A DNA stretch of 64,000 nucleotides from Nymphaea colorata. Taxonomy: Eukaryota > Streptophyta > Magnoliopsida > Nymphaeales > Nymphaeaceae. The position numbers and the translations under genes are program-made. Every line of letters starts with the position of its first letter. The stretch's first letter is position 1. Under the pieces are notes generated by a model. The model had not been told where the DNA came from. It did not search any database and was given only the letters and a program-made list of their open reading frames with translations. Positions 28,588-42,892 of this stretch are shown here, in pieces. Location of the stretch: assembly GCF_008831285.2 (NCBI RefSeq), contig NC_045142.1, positions 25,619,876-25,683,875 of the forward strand, in the 5' to 3' direction.

Positions 28588-30943
28588 GGTGATTGCCACT
28601 GATATGGTGGCCGGCCGGATTTGCCCCGGCGAATCTAAAACGGTAAAACCTCACAAAACCCTAGTAAAACTGCGGCTCTCCTTCCCGCCTCCTCGGTCCC
28701 TCTTTCTCAGGAAGATCGCGGCGCGCGAAAAACACAAGGGTATGCTATAGCTTGGAAATTTTTCCTTTAAGCACCCTTAGTTTTGCAATTAACTCCATGA
28801 AGGGCCTCTTCTTCAACGCATCATTGCACCGGCCTCGGTTTTTGCTGATAACCAGCAAGGATGACTTTTTTTTTCTGGTCTATAATTTTATATATTACAT
28901 ATATAATGTGTTTTTAATAACTAAGGCCTGTTCCGGCCTCCTAATCACGAACCTGGTTTTTGTTTAAATGCAAAAAAAAAAAAAAGGATTTTTTTAATAT
29001 GACCAATCTTAGGTTCGAAATTTAGTTTCTATTATTTGTGTGAGAGACACCCCAATTGGTAAAACTTTTTCTTTCTACCTCAAATTGAGGGTTGCTTTGA
29101 AACTAGAGTACCGGTGCGGTCAACATAGTTCGTGTTATTTAACTCAACTTATAGTATCTGTAGTTGTCTCTTCATCCGCCACAAAATAAAAGCGAAAAAC
29201 TTCAATTCAGACAAACACGCATTATTTTTTACGCTAAATAAGCACGTTTAAATATGATGATTTTGTTTCGTTAGTATGCTTCTTCTTTTTTGTCAATATT
29301 TATAATACGTACTTAAAAAATCATCAAAAATTTTAAAAAATTTATATACTAAACATCTAAATGTATCAGTGTACATGCATATATATATATATATATACTC
29401 AATTTGTTTACATTAATTCACGCCAATTTGGAACATGCAATACAATGGAAGACAAACAGGAAGAAAAGAATAATGTACACATACACACACACACGTATAT
29501 ATGCAAACAAGGAATCAAGCAACAGCAGTGTGACGGCCGCTGCCATTTTCTTTCCCTTGGAAACGGATGAAGATGATTTTGATTCATCAACAAATCACAT
29601 TAAAATCTTTTGCCTTGATTGGTCCCAAACTCATTGATTATATCTCTGTTGGTAGTCAACAATCTTTGTCTACATATAATTCATCGCTGCCTTGCTTCGT
29701 CTGTGTGTCTTCCATCATTGTGTAGCTCATTCTGTATCCATGTTAGTTCTCTGGTGTTCAACGTCGACTTGTTTGATAGATGAGTAGTTGTCCGCCGTTG
29801 GATTTTTAAGAGGGCATCTGGCAACAGAAACATTTACACATTACCATATTAATTTGACTACTTCTCTTATCAATTATAATCTCCAATGGCAAGTTGGGAT
29901 GCTTGATAGCAGGGACATTAACAATTTATTCTAGAGATTTGGGCATATTTATGAAACACTCCTTGATTTGTACAACGCATTTAACAACAGGGACATTAAC
30001 AATCAATCATAAAAAATTATAGCATGTTCATAAGATAACATGTTTTAATTTTCTATGAATATGCCCCAGTCTTTATGATCAACTGCAATATTCTTATTGC
30101 CAAACTCCCCCTGGTTGTCATGGAAACAGTCATTTACAAAAAAAACAAAACACATACCTTATAAATATTTAATTAAAAACTGTTATTAAGTTTGTATATA
30201 CACATTATACACGTATTGGGTGTGCTTGATTGCTTATATATATATATATATTGGCATTCCATATTTTTGTCAACATGGCAAAGAAATAAAAATACTACCC
30301 ATGGTTCGCCAGACTAAATATTTTAAGTAAAACTTAAGATCTACACTTGCCATCCTTATTTTATTTTATTCATTTTATGAAAAGATCTGTTAAAAGGTCG
30401 GACAGAGAGTAAGATTAAAGATAAGTGAATCTCAGTTCCTAAATATTTTATGTTAGAGTAAGACAAGGGCAGTCAAATAGCCTCTAAATCTTCTTACAGG
30501 TCACCTTACATTGCATGTCTAATATTGTGGAGTTTAGTTCCAAGTATCAACATTGCCTATGATATTAATTGAAGCAACTCAATTGGAACTGACATAAGTT
30601 TCTGATTCGAAATGCTGTCAACCTATGGGAGTTTTTGGACATTAGTTCAGTTGAATATCCAGAAAGATGCCGCGGCGAATAACCATAAAGTTTTGAAATA
30701 AATATTTGTCTCACCTATTTACAATAACTCAAACCTTCGGCACTCAATTGGCAATACCTATAAGTTACGAGTCGTTCTGTGAGAAAAAAGATTGGAAAAT
30801 CTGGCGGGAATGCAAGTCGAGGCGACGAGGCCATGGCGATTAGCGCGCCACCGGCCATTTCTCCTTCTCTGTTCTGCTACCTCTCTCTCTCTCTCCCTCT
30901 CTCTCTGGTATCAGAAAACCAGAAGCCTTGCCAGCGGCGGAAG
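28588..30943. other. Divergent intergenic region between the VAR3-like and FANCI genes
   Basis: About 2.4 kb separating two start codons facing away from each other. The first 150 bp upstream of the VAR3-like ATG is GC-rich and probably its 5' leader. The rest is AT-rich with short TA and CA runs (29378-29397, 29480-29495, 30236-30251). CT-rich sequence at 30881-30906 lies just before the FANCI start. No gene is seen. Confidence 0.55.
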
Positions 30944-33900
30944 ATGGAGGAGCCGGAGTCGGAAGAGGTGTCCTCGCAGGAACCGCTTCCACAGATCACT
31001 GATGACGATGTCCGCCTCCACGGCAGCTCGCCCTCCGCCCTCTCTTCCTTCCTCTCTGATTCGCCTGAAAACGCCAGCCTCCATCTCTCCTTCCTCATCT
31101 CCTTCCTCCACCTATTTTTCTCCCGTAGTATTCCTCCTAACCCCCAAACAATCTCTCTCATCTCTCAGTCCCTCCTCCCTTCACTCCCGGTCCGCCTCCT
31201 TCCTTCTCTCATGGAAACCCTTCTTTCCCTTTTCCAGGAGGCCCCGACCATAGATTCCGACCTCGCTCTCCCTCTCGATCTCATCCCAGTTGCTCTTTAT
31301 TTGCTCCAGTCCACCCCGTCGCTCAGGATTCCTGGATGCCACGACCAGGTACCTGCGATCGAGTACGTAGACTCTGTGCTCGATCGGATTCTTGAGCTGG
31401 AGTGGACGCATTCCTTCCTATTGAGACTCACTCATCTACTTCGTGAGTTCCCATTTGGTGAGCGGAAGAATTCGCGATCGTCCGAGTTCCTGTTAAAGGT
31501 TTTCGCGGTTATGGAGGGCGTTGATCCTCAAGACGTTCCCCCTCTTGTTTACAAGATCCTAATTCTGGCTTCGAAGGGGTTCGACAGAAAGGTTGTCGCC
31601 AATGGGATAGTTGGATTTTTCAGCGATGCGAGGGCATGGCCAGCTCTGGTTCGGAGACAGGTGGAAGGAACGACGCTGCTGCATCTGGATTTCGTGGTGA
31701 AGCAGGATCCGTTGTTGGGCCAGCAGTTCCTAAACACACTGAGGTCGAGTCCCGAGAGAATGTCACACTTTGGGGTTGCAATGTTGCTCTCTTTCGGGAG
31801 AATTCGGAGGTTTGCCGAAGCTTCCATGAGCGTTCTACGGATCGCAGTCCTCAATTCTCACCGCGATCACCGCTTGGCAAGGTCATTTTATGTTTGATTT
31901 TGCTGTCATTTTTGTTTGTGAATTTTTTCTTTTGGATTGCTGCAGTATTTATACTCGGATTTTATTTTATTTTTCATTAGTTTACAGCAGTTGCTTTTTT
32001 ATGGAATTTTGTTGTAGAGAATTTTATTTGCCATTGTAAGTTATACATCAAGTTTTGATTTCGCAGTGTTTGTAAATGGCTTCCGGATAATGTAAAGGAA
32101 GAGTGCTTCAAGTCAGTTAAAATGGTAGAACAGGCTATACTAAGAGCGGTAATTCTCTCTCCTCATTTTTCTTATGGTACAAAGTTTAATGAAAACTAGA
32201 ATGATGACAACTTTCGGGTTGGAATTTTTTCGTGCATCTAAGCTTATTATTTTACCTTTTAGATCCATGAGAGCAGCTCCGGGAGGGAGTACATTATACC
32301 CAACATAGTGGAGCTTGGGTTCCTTTTGTTAGAGTCAGCTGGTCGTTCTGACGAAAGAAAAGATGACGAGTTGTTGGGCGTTGAAGGACTGGGCATTCAA
32401 ACACTCAAGACATTGTTTGATGTCCATGACATAGCTAGAAATGAGGTGGACGGAAACTTAACATAGTTAGCCTTATGATCAATCTAATTATGGTTGCTAG
32501 ATGGCAATACGTCAGACATTAATTTTTCTGTTCATGAATATGCTGCCGCAGGTGATTGAGCAGTGCAAGTTTCGGATACTCTCTCTAAAGCCTCAACAGA
32601 GTGTGCCCATTATCAAGTATTTTCAACTGCAATTTATGTATTTTTAGGAATCTTAAAACTTCTCATGCTTGTATTACGCTGTTTCAATCGTTTTCTGATA
32701 TCCTCCGAATTTGGCAGTTGGGTTTTGATTATTGTTATTTAGTGTTCAAGCTGGGGTTTGGGAATGTTTACCTGCTAATGATAAAAGAAATTAGTGTATA
32801 AATCTATATAAATTTTGAGGTTACTAAATATTGCACTGAGCTTGGGCCTTTAGCTTGATCATTCTTAGGGATTCCGATTAAATTATTAATTATTGGAAAA
32901 TGGGAAATCTTCTGATATCTGGAAATTGTCACTTTACATTACTTTGGAAGAGAAGGCGGTTATTGATTTATTGATTCTTCAGTTGTCGCTGGAACCAAGA
33001 CTGGTGATTGGAATGACATTCTGGGTGCTTGTTACATCTCAAAGGTTTCTGCTTATGTTACTTCAGAAGGGTCGGTAAATGGGGCATGTATAGATCTTTA
33101 GATAGGTACCAAGTCTATAATGAACAAGCACTAGACATTTGACTTTGTCAAAGGAGACGATACAATGTCATTTTTCCAGTTCCATATGCTGAGTGATACT
33201 GTGATAATCTACCAGCTTCTGTCAATCAAATTCTGGCATCGGGAGGGTGGCATTGTTTGGTAAAGTGCAAACAAAAAAATTGACCAACCATTAATAGCTG
33301 AAAGGCATTGGCTGAGACAAGTTTGAGAGTTGGAGGGGTAGCTCTGCCCTTCACTACACAATGTCGTCATTCGTCAATTATCAAAAGTCATCTACACGTG
33401 TGCATGAGTATGTGTAGGTGCACATGGGTTCTTCTTTCTGTTGTATTATATAAATTCCAGTTCACGAAAAACTTGAGGGTGGGATAGCTATATCCTAGTT
33501 ATATGGATGCTTAGCTGACTGAGGATGGATGCTGCACATCTTGAGATGAATGCTTTGTGCAACTTTCTAGTTCCTTGTTCTTCTTGCACATTTACCTGCA
33601 GACTAGAAATATTATTCTGTTGCATGTAAGGGAACAGTTTTCTTTTAGTTTTTGAAGGTATCTGATTCTGCAGACTTCTCAGCCGCCTGGTACAAAGTTA
33701 TCCTTATCCGTTGCTGGAGCATGTTGCCCATCTGAAAGAGCTGTTGGACTATTTCACATTCATGCATTCTGGAACCGCTCTGAGCATTTTCATTGCACTT
33801 TTACCGCTCACCAAGCTCAGTCATGATCTTAAGGTCTCTGCAATTTGGTTATCTTTTTGCACAAGTTTCTAATAAGTGAGCCAGTGTGGCTTACTTTATA

Positions 33901-36900
33901 CTTAATTCTTTCCCCAAAACAACAGAGGTATATGATTCTGGTTGTCCGGAAGGCTGTATTTAGAAGAGAAATTGAAGTACGTGTATCTGCAACCAGTGCA
34001 ATTGTTCATCTGATCCTGTCAGAACAGAAAATTGGTAAGATGGACTCTGATTCGGTATCTGAGATATCTAGCCAAGCTAGCTGCAGCCAGCAAGCTGAGG
34101 TAAACTGTCAGATGGGAGCCACTCTCTTCCAAGAGCTAAGGGGTCCACTAAGGAGGTGTCTATCTCAGCAGGTATATTTTGGTTTCTCACTGGTCTCTCT
34201 CTCTCTCTCTGTATCTTTCTCACTCGCCCTCACACACACACAAGCACACATTGTCTTGCATCAGTCTAAGCATGTTGAATAATTGTTTTGCTTTGCAGGC
34301 ACTAGTAAAAGAGACCTTGTACCAAGGCCTTGTGAAGCTTGTTTTGTTTGATCCATCTCTGGCGGAGATTGTACTGGATTTCCTTTTGCCTCATTTTCTT
34401 AAATTCAATATATCCCAAGAGGTAACATTTGGTTCACCTCCTATCTCAGATTCTCAGACTACCAATTTGGTTGGTTAGTATAAATGGACCCAAAAGTTTA
34501 ATATTCTGCCCTTACTTATCCATCTGAACTTCTTGGACTATTGTTTCCAGAATGTGCAATTCAGCCATACAAACCATTGTCTTTGCTCATGCATTTGTTG
34601 CAGTTTGTTTTTCATTATTTAAATTAGTGCTTGATATATGTGTTTTTTGTTGACAGGAATCCAATTTTCGTCTTGTTTTGGACAATTGTATTAAAATTGA
34701 GAATGGGAAACCCTATCTTGATGAACCACTTGATTGTTTGTTTTCATGTGCTTGTTGGATTCTTTTTCTCCAGCCGCCAGGTAAAACTAAGCAGCCATTA
34801 GATCATTCATGGTCTTGCTTTGGCTTCTCTCTTTCTCAGGAGAATGAGGTACTTTCTTGCATATTGACCTCTGTTTAATAATAAATCATCAAATTTTCAA
34901 AGTCACAGCTCTGGCTAATGATTGGTGGCTAATGCAGCCAGGTGGGGTCTCCTGTGCTGAGGCATTTGCAAATGCTGTATTGCAGGTAAGGAAGTACTTC
35001 GGGACAGTGAGATTGGAAGGTATGGTATATTAGCTGTTAGTATCATTCTCCTGGAAACCTTGTTCTTGGCTGCTAATTTGCCTTTACATTTCTTCAGATA
35101 TTTTAACTAAGGAGATAGACGTACAGTCTCTGGATGGACAAACAACTAGTTACCATGCATTTATTTTGTTGGGAATTCTAGAGGTGCTGGTAAATGCTGT
35201 TGCGACAGACTTGGAAAAATCAAAGGAAGGAGAAAAAAATCAATATGAAAAAGAACTTTATAATTTCCTTAATTTGTATGATTCAATTGAGAAGGTTTAC
35301 TTTCCAAAGTCTACTAAGAATGGTTCGAAGAGAAAGAGAGTGAACTCTACTTCCTCGGATATGTTTAATGCGCCCAATTGTGAGAGCAAAGAGGGCCATG
35401 AAAATGAGTTGCTGAAGCTCAGACAAAGAAGAAGCCCTTTCCTGTCAACCGTGAGTGTTCAACATTTATTCATGATGGTGATGCAAAATGGTGATGAAAG
35501 TCACAATTGCCAAGCTGTTTCTCAGAATTATCATCAAACTTCCCAACAAAAGCCATCCGCATGTCACTCTAAGCTGATTCGTTTTGTACTCAACGCTTGT
35601 CTTCGTCAGTTAAAAACTTACTCCTTGATGGCATCTGATGACCCATTGAAGGCTTTGATATATGGAGATATCAAGTCCCTAGGGCTTCCATTGTTGCAGC
35701 TGGTTTGCCTGCTTGAATCACATTTGGACACAGAGAAAATACCAAAGATCAAGGAAGCAAAAGAGAAAGGAGCTTTTGATGATGGAGAAGGAGTACTCCA
35801 TTTGTCCCTAATGTGCCTGCATGAGTTATTCAAAATAATTCTATTAGGGTCTCATATTGAGGATACTCTAAACGAAATGATGTCCGATTGGAAACATATG
35901 TTTAATTCAGGGGAAAGTGCATGTATGGAAGATAATGAAGTTGGTCAATGTGATTTATCTGTTGGAGATCAGAAGCTGACAACAGTTTATTTGTTTTTCA
36001 AGATGGTTATAAGGCCACTATTTTGTAAACTTCTAGGACTTTCCCAATTTCGAGAATGTGAGGTAAATACAAACTTATATCCACTCGATGTCTGTGTCTC
36101 CAGAGAAGGTTTTATTTTCTTAATGCTTTTGTTTTTCCTTTTCCTCTCTCATGCCTATCAGTTTCAAGAAAACACACCTCTGGAAAAATAATAATTGTTC
36201 TGATATATAACTTTATTGCAATAATTTAATATTCACATGGCTTCAGACTTCAGTTTATATTTACAGTTTTAAATTCGTTTTATGCATAAATTTCTGGAAG
36301 CTGCAAGAATTTGCATTATGTACAGTGAACTAGATTTCTAATTTTCTATATCTGTAAAGGTTTTAGTTTGGCTTTGTTTGGGGTCTCTTGTGAATCTTTA
36401 GCCACTGCTTACCAGCCTTCTAAGTAGGGCACCTACATACTGGTATTGGTGATGCTTATTGCCATACATGCCATGTTGTTATCAGCGTTCTTGAAATGGT
36501 TTTGCTTAAGACATGATTTGTCATGTGGTGACAGGAGATTACATTTTTGTGTAGTTTGTACTTGATGCTTCTTTCAGATTTCTTGGTGTATCGGGATTCT
36601 TGTGCAATCATATATGAGCTATTTTGTCTTCATGATTATAAAATTAAATTGCATATCCAGTTCAACCTTTGTCTTTGTGGACTGGGTTAAGTTCCCTAGT
36701 TCGTTGCTAGTACTTATAATTGGGGAAGCAACTTGTGCTGCATTCCTTAAGTTGGGTTGCTGAAATGACCAGGGCACAGGCCTAGGTCATGGTTAGATAA
36801 GCAATGTATGCGTGTGTCTTTTCCTATCTTTTTTTGCCTCGCCCTCAATCTACATATTTCTAAATGGACACTGTTGTATGGAGAAAAACATAAGTGATTG

Positions 36901-39881
36901 TTTTGTGACCTTGTGTATTTGAATCTTTTTCATGGTTTGCATTGCTTTCCCATATTTCTGTCTAATAAGTGCAAGCAGTCTCTAAGGGTGGGAAGCAACA
37001 GTCTGTTGATTACACTTTTAAAACTTGTCCTTTCCAGTTTCCCATGTCCTGGTTTCTGATAGTTACTAACAATTGCCTTGGAGTAACTTAGTGCTCAACA
37101 ACAATCTATTTTCAGGTTCTCCTAGACATTGCTTTGTTGCTGGGGAAAATATTACCTTGCAGTTTGGCGAACTCTATTGGAGAATGGGCTAATCACATGT
37201 GCAGAACTACAAATTTGGCTAATCCAAAGGCTTCAGAAAGTTTGTCAGCAATAGCTATTTATTTAAGCTCATCCCCCAACGATCTAGCAATTGCTTGCAG
37301 CATGGCATCGGAGCTTCTGAAAGTCATAGGAACAGAGGAGGAAGAACCAATTAAAGAGTCTAAAGTCTACCTTACAATAAATAATTTGACAGGAAATGCT
37401 GTTGCTACTCTCATTCTTCATTCCATGGAATATTTTATTGTAGATTTAGAGTGGGCTGTCTTGAAATGGAAAACTGTTTCGAGAGATTCCAGCCTGCACT
37501 TGGAAGCAGCACTCTGTGCCAGGGCAGAAGCAGTTGTAAGCTTGGCTTCCCAGTTTGCCGAGATGAACCTCAAAGGTTATGGAACATGAAGAGGATTAAC
37601 TTTAGAGTGGGTGTTGGTAATTAAATGAAACTCACATGTATACTCTTTTTGATGTGCCAGATCCTCATGCAGAACAGTTTCTGAAATTGGCTGCAAGAAT
37701 TTATAAGAACTTGGCTTGTATAGCAAAATTTTGTATTGCATCTAAGGGTTACAAACAGACCATACCATCTAATGAGTTCCAGAAACTTGTTGAAGTTACC
37801 TGCAAGAAGCTCACATGCTCGCTATACAATTTCATGGCTCTAAAACAGGGGGTAATCTTGGTTACCTACTACTTTTGTCTTTTTAAGTGTTGCAAAGTTT
37901 GTTTCATTATCATTATTGTCATTGTCATCTTGCTGTCTCCCACACGACTGACTAGGCCATGGCTACTAGGGGATCGACTAGGTTGAGTTTCTTAGTGTGC
38001 CTCATTTAGGGCATCTGTTCAACTGCTTAGGCTGGCAATGCTATTTTACCATGCATGCTTTACTCCTTTTTATATTTTTTTTCATCAAATTTGTTTCAGT
38101 TTTTTTCTTTCTCGTAGTTGTGCTGTATATGCATGTGGTACAAGTTTGTTGATCTGTTTTTTGTTCATAGACATGCACATAAATGGTTATATACTGGCTA
38201 CCTCAATAGTACTAAGCCATATAATTTTTTTCTTTTGAATTTCAATACTCAATATTGTATACAAGCTTTGTTATGCAGAGGTTTAGATTTTTGGATCACT
38301 GGAATCAGACATACATTAAGAATTGCTGGTGATCCAAAAATCAAGGACTGAAAATGAATCCAATTCGCTAGGCTGACAAAAAAAAAAAGATCGAAAATCT
38401 TATACAAGGTTGATTTATAGGTTCCTACATCATGCTGGCATGTTATATCATTTGATTGGGTTAAGAGTTAATACAACTCAGATAGGAAAACTTGAGCAAT
38501 TTATGTATAGGATTATTTACAGAATATCTAGGTTGCATGTACATGTACTTGCATGTACTGCCTGTTTTTGTGCATGCATGCCGTGCAATTTTTTTTTCTT
38601 TTTTTGTGTGTTCTCTATGACTTCCACAATTATTGCAGGTATTTATATGTCAATGTCAATATGTTGTTTTTTCTTTTAAGATTTATTGCAGTCATATACA
38701 AGTACAATGTGCTTTTCTTTTTCTTTGCTTTTCTACAAGGACTAGTTACCTCATATTAATGAATGATGTCACTTTGTTTCTTATTGGTTTTTACAGGCTA
38801 CATTCTTTTTTCCATCTATTCCATATTATTTTGGGTACCACATAGAACGACCTATGCATGATATTGCAACCTAGGTGCTACCACTAGCCATTTTGACTGC
38901 AGAATTTTGTCATCATTGTCATCTACCCTCTTCCATGACTTCCTCATCTTCTAAGGCATGTTTGACCTAGCTGCATAGATTTGTAAAGGTTTTATAGCCT
39001 TCTAACCAGGATTTGGATAGGAGTCCATGTAATGACACAAATTTCCATTGTTAGGGGCTTTCTGTTTTTTGCATTTCAATACCTACAAAATGGTTCTTGA
39101 ATATAGTATTTTTTGAACTGTTAATCAAGATTTTATAAATTATAACCCATAAAATTTTAGATTCTTCAAAACCTGAACTTTTGAATTCTTGAAGTCCTAT
39201 TTACACATTTGGAACTGTATCCAAGAGGCTGTTTCCAGGTTGTCAGAGGGATAGTTGACCTTGTATACGGCCTTGTCGTTCAATTTCAGCCATAAGCTTG
39301 GGTGAGGGACGACCGGCAAAAAACCTTCGTTGTCATGGCAATGATTGGCTGTGTAGCTTCAACGGTTTTCGAGTCTAACTGGTCCCAGTTGCTAAAACGA
39401 AGGTTTTTTTCTTATATGACATTTCATGATAAAATTGCAGGATCAACAGGAAGTTTTGAAGAAGAAAGGGGTTGTAAATAAGATACGGAGGGAGACAAAA
39501 TGCATCCCAAACCTTGTATTTCAGATTGAAGATTATGAGAGATATCTCATTAAACTGAGCAAGCTAACTAAAGTGAACTTGCTCAGGCATGCCAAGCGGA
39601 GCACAGCCAGGGATTTCAAGATACTGGACATTAGGAGCATGAACGAACCGGGTGCATCTGGCCGCAGATCAAGCCAGGCAAGTCATGACGAATGTCAAAA
39701 GGGATCAGATGATGAATCGGAAGAGGAAGAAAATGAAGATGCTCAGGATGAAGGTGGGTCTGGTTCGCCTGAATCTGCTGAAGAAAGGAAAAATGACGAT
39801 AGTAACGAGGAATGCACAGTATTAAGAACCAAAAGGACTAAAAGAAACGTTGTTAAAGATTCAGAAGAAGATTCTGAGTAG
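30944..39881 (+). CDS. FANCI: Fanconi anaemia group I protein (FANCI) homologue
   Basis: Thirteen exons: 30944-31881, 32067-32148, 32263-32445, 32552-32616, 33674-33833, 33926-34171, 34299-34421, 34657-34848, 34938-35019, 35098-36062, 37116-37575, 37661-37851 and 39441-39881. They give 1375 aa in phase, close to human FANCI (1328). FANCI pairs with FANCD2 as a clamp on DNA during interstrand crosslink repair and is monoubiquitinated by the FANCL/UBE2T system. Family blocks are visible: [45 protein letters not shown]-like [16 protein letters not shown] and [13 protein letters not shown]. Lys485 in VVRKAVF corresponds to the monoubiquitination lysine (human K523, from memory). Two SQ sites follow at 525 and 530, as in the ATR-phosphorylated SQ cluster. 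The tail is very acidic with a basic patch ([11 protein letters not shown]), probably nuclear targeting. An in-frame ATG at 30833 could add 37 residues; I prefer 30944 because the extension is low-complexity. A possible 3' UTR intron lies at 40131-40276. Confidence 0.94.
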
Positions 39882-41147
39882 GTAGCGACGTAGGGTCGAG
39901 AAATTCATGGCTGTTTGGATTGAAAAGAAGGATTTCTAATTGAGTAGTGCAGGAAGAAGAGTCAGTTTAATGACCCTGGTTCTCAAGACTTTGAGTGACG
40001 GAGGCACATGACTGCTTGGGCCTTTTGGGTACAAAAAGTTTGTTCAAAGAGAGAGAGAGAGATCCTGTCAAATAGCAATCCATCAAGTGGGGAAGGAAAG
40101 CATCAGAAGCAAGCTGAAAACCAGATTCAAGTATGTTAATGCAGTTACAGGTTTAACTATCTGACTTGGTTTTCGTCTGCAAAATTTTGTTCAGTTAAAA
40201 ATTTGTAAGATAAGAAAAGGGAAGCGGAAGAAGCTTTGCTGAAACAAGTTACTAAACTTTTTGCTGTCATTTTCTAGTCGATGAATATCTTTGAATCGTC
40301 ACCGGCATCTGAGCATCGGCAGTTGGGACTGAAGTTTTCAAGGCAGGAATATCTGTACACGTCTCGATGGTTGAAGCTCGTGTCCGTTCTGCTGGTGTTC
40401 CAAAAGCGACGAAGAAAAAGAATTCTAGACGTCCAGTACTTCAAACCGATTGGAACTCTTGGTAGAAGTAGACCAGTTAATCTGCTATTACTGAGATCTG
40501 TAAAGTCATGTGAGGATTGGACAGGGTTTTGTTCATGAAAGATTTGAACTGAAGGGTGGGTCTTGTTCATTATGCTTCCCTGAACGACGAGCGATTTGGA
40601 ATACAAAACTTGTTTTTAGCGCACGGAATCTTAGGCTTGGCGACTTCACCAGCACGCACACATAGAGTAAACAAGGTTTTGGTCATTTAGCCGATTTTTA
40701 TGATTTTGGTCATGAAGCACGTGGAGATCTCATCATGCAATTTCAGATCGTACCCTTAAGATCGTACTCTTATTTTTTTATGCTTCCAATGTTTTAGATT
40801 ACTTCAGAGAACGATCTAATTGTTTTCAGTCTAAGAGTAACACACCGAAAAGTGACAGCATCCACAGGATTTGAACTTCAATTCCCTTGAACGTAAGCTG
40901 CCCAATTACACCCCTTGAAACTATCCTCTCCCTTCTTGTTTGCTGGAATTAACACTCCACAATAATGTTAAGCTTTGGCAAAATGGTGCAACACTGGCAA
41001 CAGGTTCTGTGGTACAAGCGAGGGTGCCTCTCTTAGAACAGCTTTCCATTCTGTAGAATTCCCTCCTCTACGGAATCAAACTATCATCCAATTTCTCAGC
41101 TTCTCGCATGAGATGCATATACCATAATGCTGGTAGTTAAGCCTAGG

Positions 41148-41256
41148 GATCAGGTCGGCCTGGCCCAGTTTGACACCCGAAACTCGGGCCAAGGCTCGGC
41201 CTGATTAAATTTAAAAATATTTTAAATATAAAATAATATATAATTAATTGTAATAA

Positions 41257-41295
<39 letters not shown>

Positions 41296-41435
41296 TAACA
41301 TAAATATTAAAAAAACATTATGTGGCTTACTTGGGCTTATCGGTTTAACTGGGTTGGCCCGATGCCCTTTTTTTTGGGCCCGAGTCGGGTAGAGTACCGG
41401 GTACCCGTCGGGGGCTTGGCCCAATGTCCAGCCGC
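41148..41435 (+). repeat. Dispersed repeat with GC-rich ends and AT-rich core, copy A
   Basis: The ends are rich in GGCC and CCCGA (GGTCGGCCTGGCCC at the start, GGGGGCTTGGCCCA at the end). The core is an AT-rich block (ATTAAATTTAAAAATA, then ATATAAAATAATATATAA) with a TA microsatellite. The same order of blocks recurs at 42893-43150 and, inverted, at 55377-55658. I see no coding capacity. It is probably a non-autonomous transposable element; the class is unknown. Confidence 0.65.
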
Positions 41436-42184
41436 ATTTTTTGTAATAAGATATACTTTTTTAAGGTACTCGTACTCGAGAAGTGATCAGCTCGATCCTT
41501 GAACTGGTGCTACATAATTGCACAAAATAGGTATAAGAGTATTATTAATTAATTTTTGCCTTTTATTTTGAAACATGTAATTGTATGGATATAATTTTTA
41601 TGGTCTAAAGCTTCAAATTGAGTGATATACCACTTTATTTAAATGAAATGCCAGTCACAGTGCTCATTTAGTAGGATATTTTGACATCGAAGAGTATTAA
41701 ATAAAAGTACAAATAATGTAAACCAAGAAATTGCTTTTATTAGTTAAGAAACTGCCGCACTTAGAGATAAGTGGGGTCCTGAAAATTTGTATATCCTTAT
41801 GAGTTATGTGCACTGGATATCAACTTCCTAATGTCTATGACATACAAATTGGAAATTCACTAAAAGCTGTTGATATTTGTTTCTATGGCAACCAGCCGGA
41901 AAGATCTAACCCATTGACGGCTTTAATTTGGATCTGATAAAAAATTAGATTGTAGTAAAATAATCAATTTATGTGTGCCTAATCTGACTTTAAGATTTAT
42001 ATGGTTTGAGTCCAAAACTGGATCCAGATCCGATTGATGAGATGTGATTAGGTGGGACTTGGTAAACCCTCGATCCGGCCTCAATCTGAACTTGTTTTAT
42101 ACTTCTATAATCCACATTCGGCCACCATACTCTTTATAGTCTAAAATATTGTTACAAAAAACGTGTTTTATTTGAAAAAAACGT

Positions 42185-42283
42185 GTATAAAACGTGAAAA
42201 ATAAGTCAACTATATAAAACGTGAAAAAAAACACGTATAAAACGTGAAAAACAAGTCAACGGTATAAAACGTGAAAAAAACGT
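42185..42283. repeat. 50-bp tandem repeat built from ATAAAACGTGAAAAA
   Basis: Two units of 50 bp (starting at 42185 and 42235), each holding two ATAAAACGTGAAAAA motifs flanking AAGTCAAC. Related ACGTG motifs precede it from 42160. ACGTG and GTCAAC resemble G-box and W-box cores, but in this context they look like repeat sequence. Confidence 0.8.
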
Positions 42284-42892
42284 ATTTTTTTAAAAAATGC
42301 CAAAAAACAAAAAATGCGTATAATACCCATTATATTTTTTTTTCCTTTTTTGCTGTTTTTTTATTAATTTTCATTTTTTATAATTTTTAAAATTATTAAA
42401 TGTTTTAAATTTTTTAAAAATTTGTCAAAATTTTTCCTTTTTATTTTCAAGATATAAAACTTTACCGTATTATACCCGTCTTTTTCCTAGCCGTATAATA
42501 TCCATACACATTTTTTGTGACAATAGTCTGAATCCCCATGATTCTCTACAATCCTAGTGGGACATCCATATATAAGCAAATAAAACTGTGGTACCAAATC
42601 CATTTGTTGTTGAAGCAGTGTGTCCCACAACTAGATGAATCTGGAATTCTTATTGGGACTCATCCAGAATATGAGCAAAAAAAACTGTGGTGCTAAATTC
42701 ATTGATTGTTTGAACAGTGTGTCCCAGAAACTCTGGATTTCAGATCAGCCTCAGATCTGAGATCTGGGGCTATTAAATTCCTTTAGTTCATTTTCCTCAA
42801 ATATTATCAAGGTTGAGCTGATTTGGGAGGACAATATCTTGAGCGTGCCTAAATGAAATATTCAATCAATCCATTTATTCAATCGGGTCGTC

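Noticed and set aside
28030-28750. 190- and 167-codon plus-strand frames
   Set aside because: They are antisense shadows of the GC-rich first exon of the VAR3-like gene.
30792-31411. Long alternative frames on both strands at the FANCI start
   Set aside because: They overlap FANCI exon 1, which has clear family similarity in its own frame.
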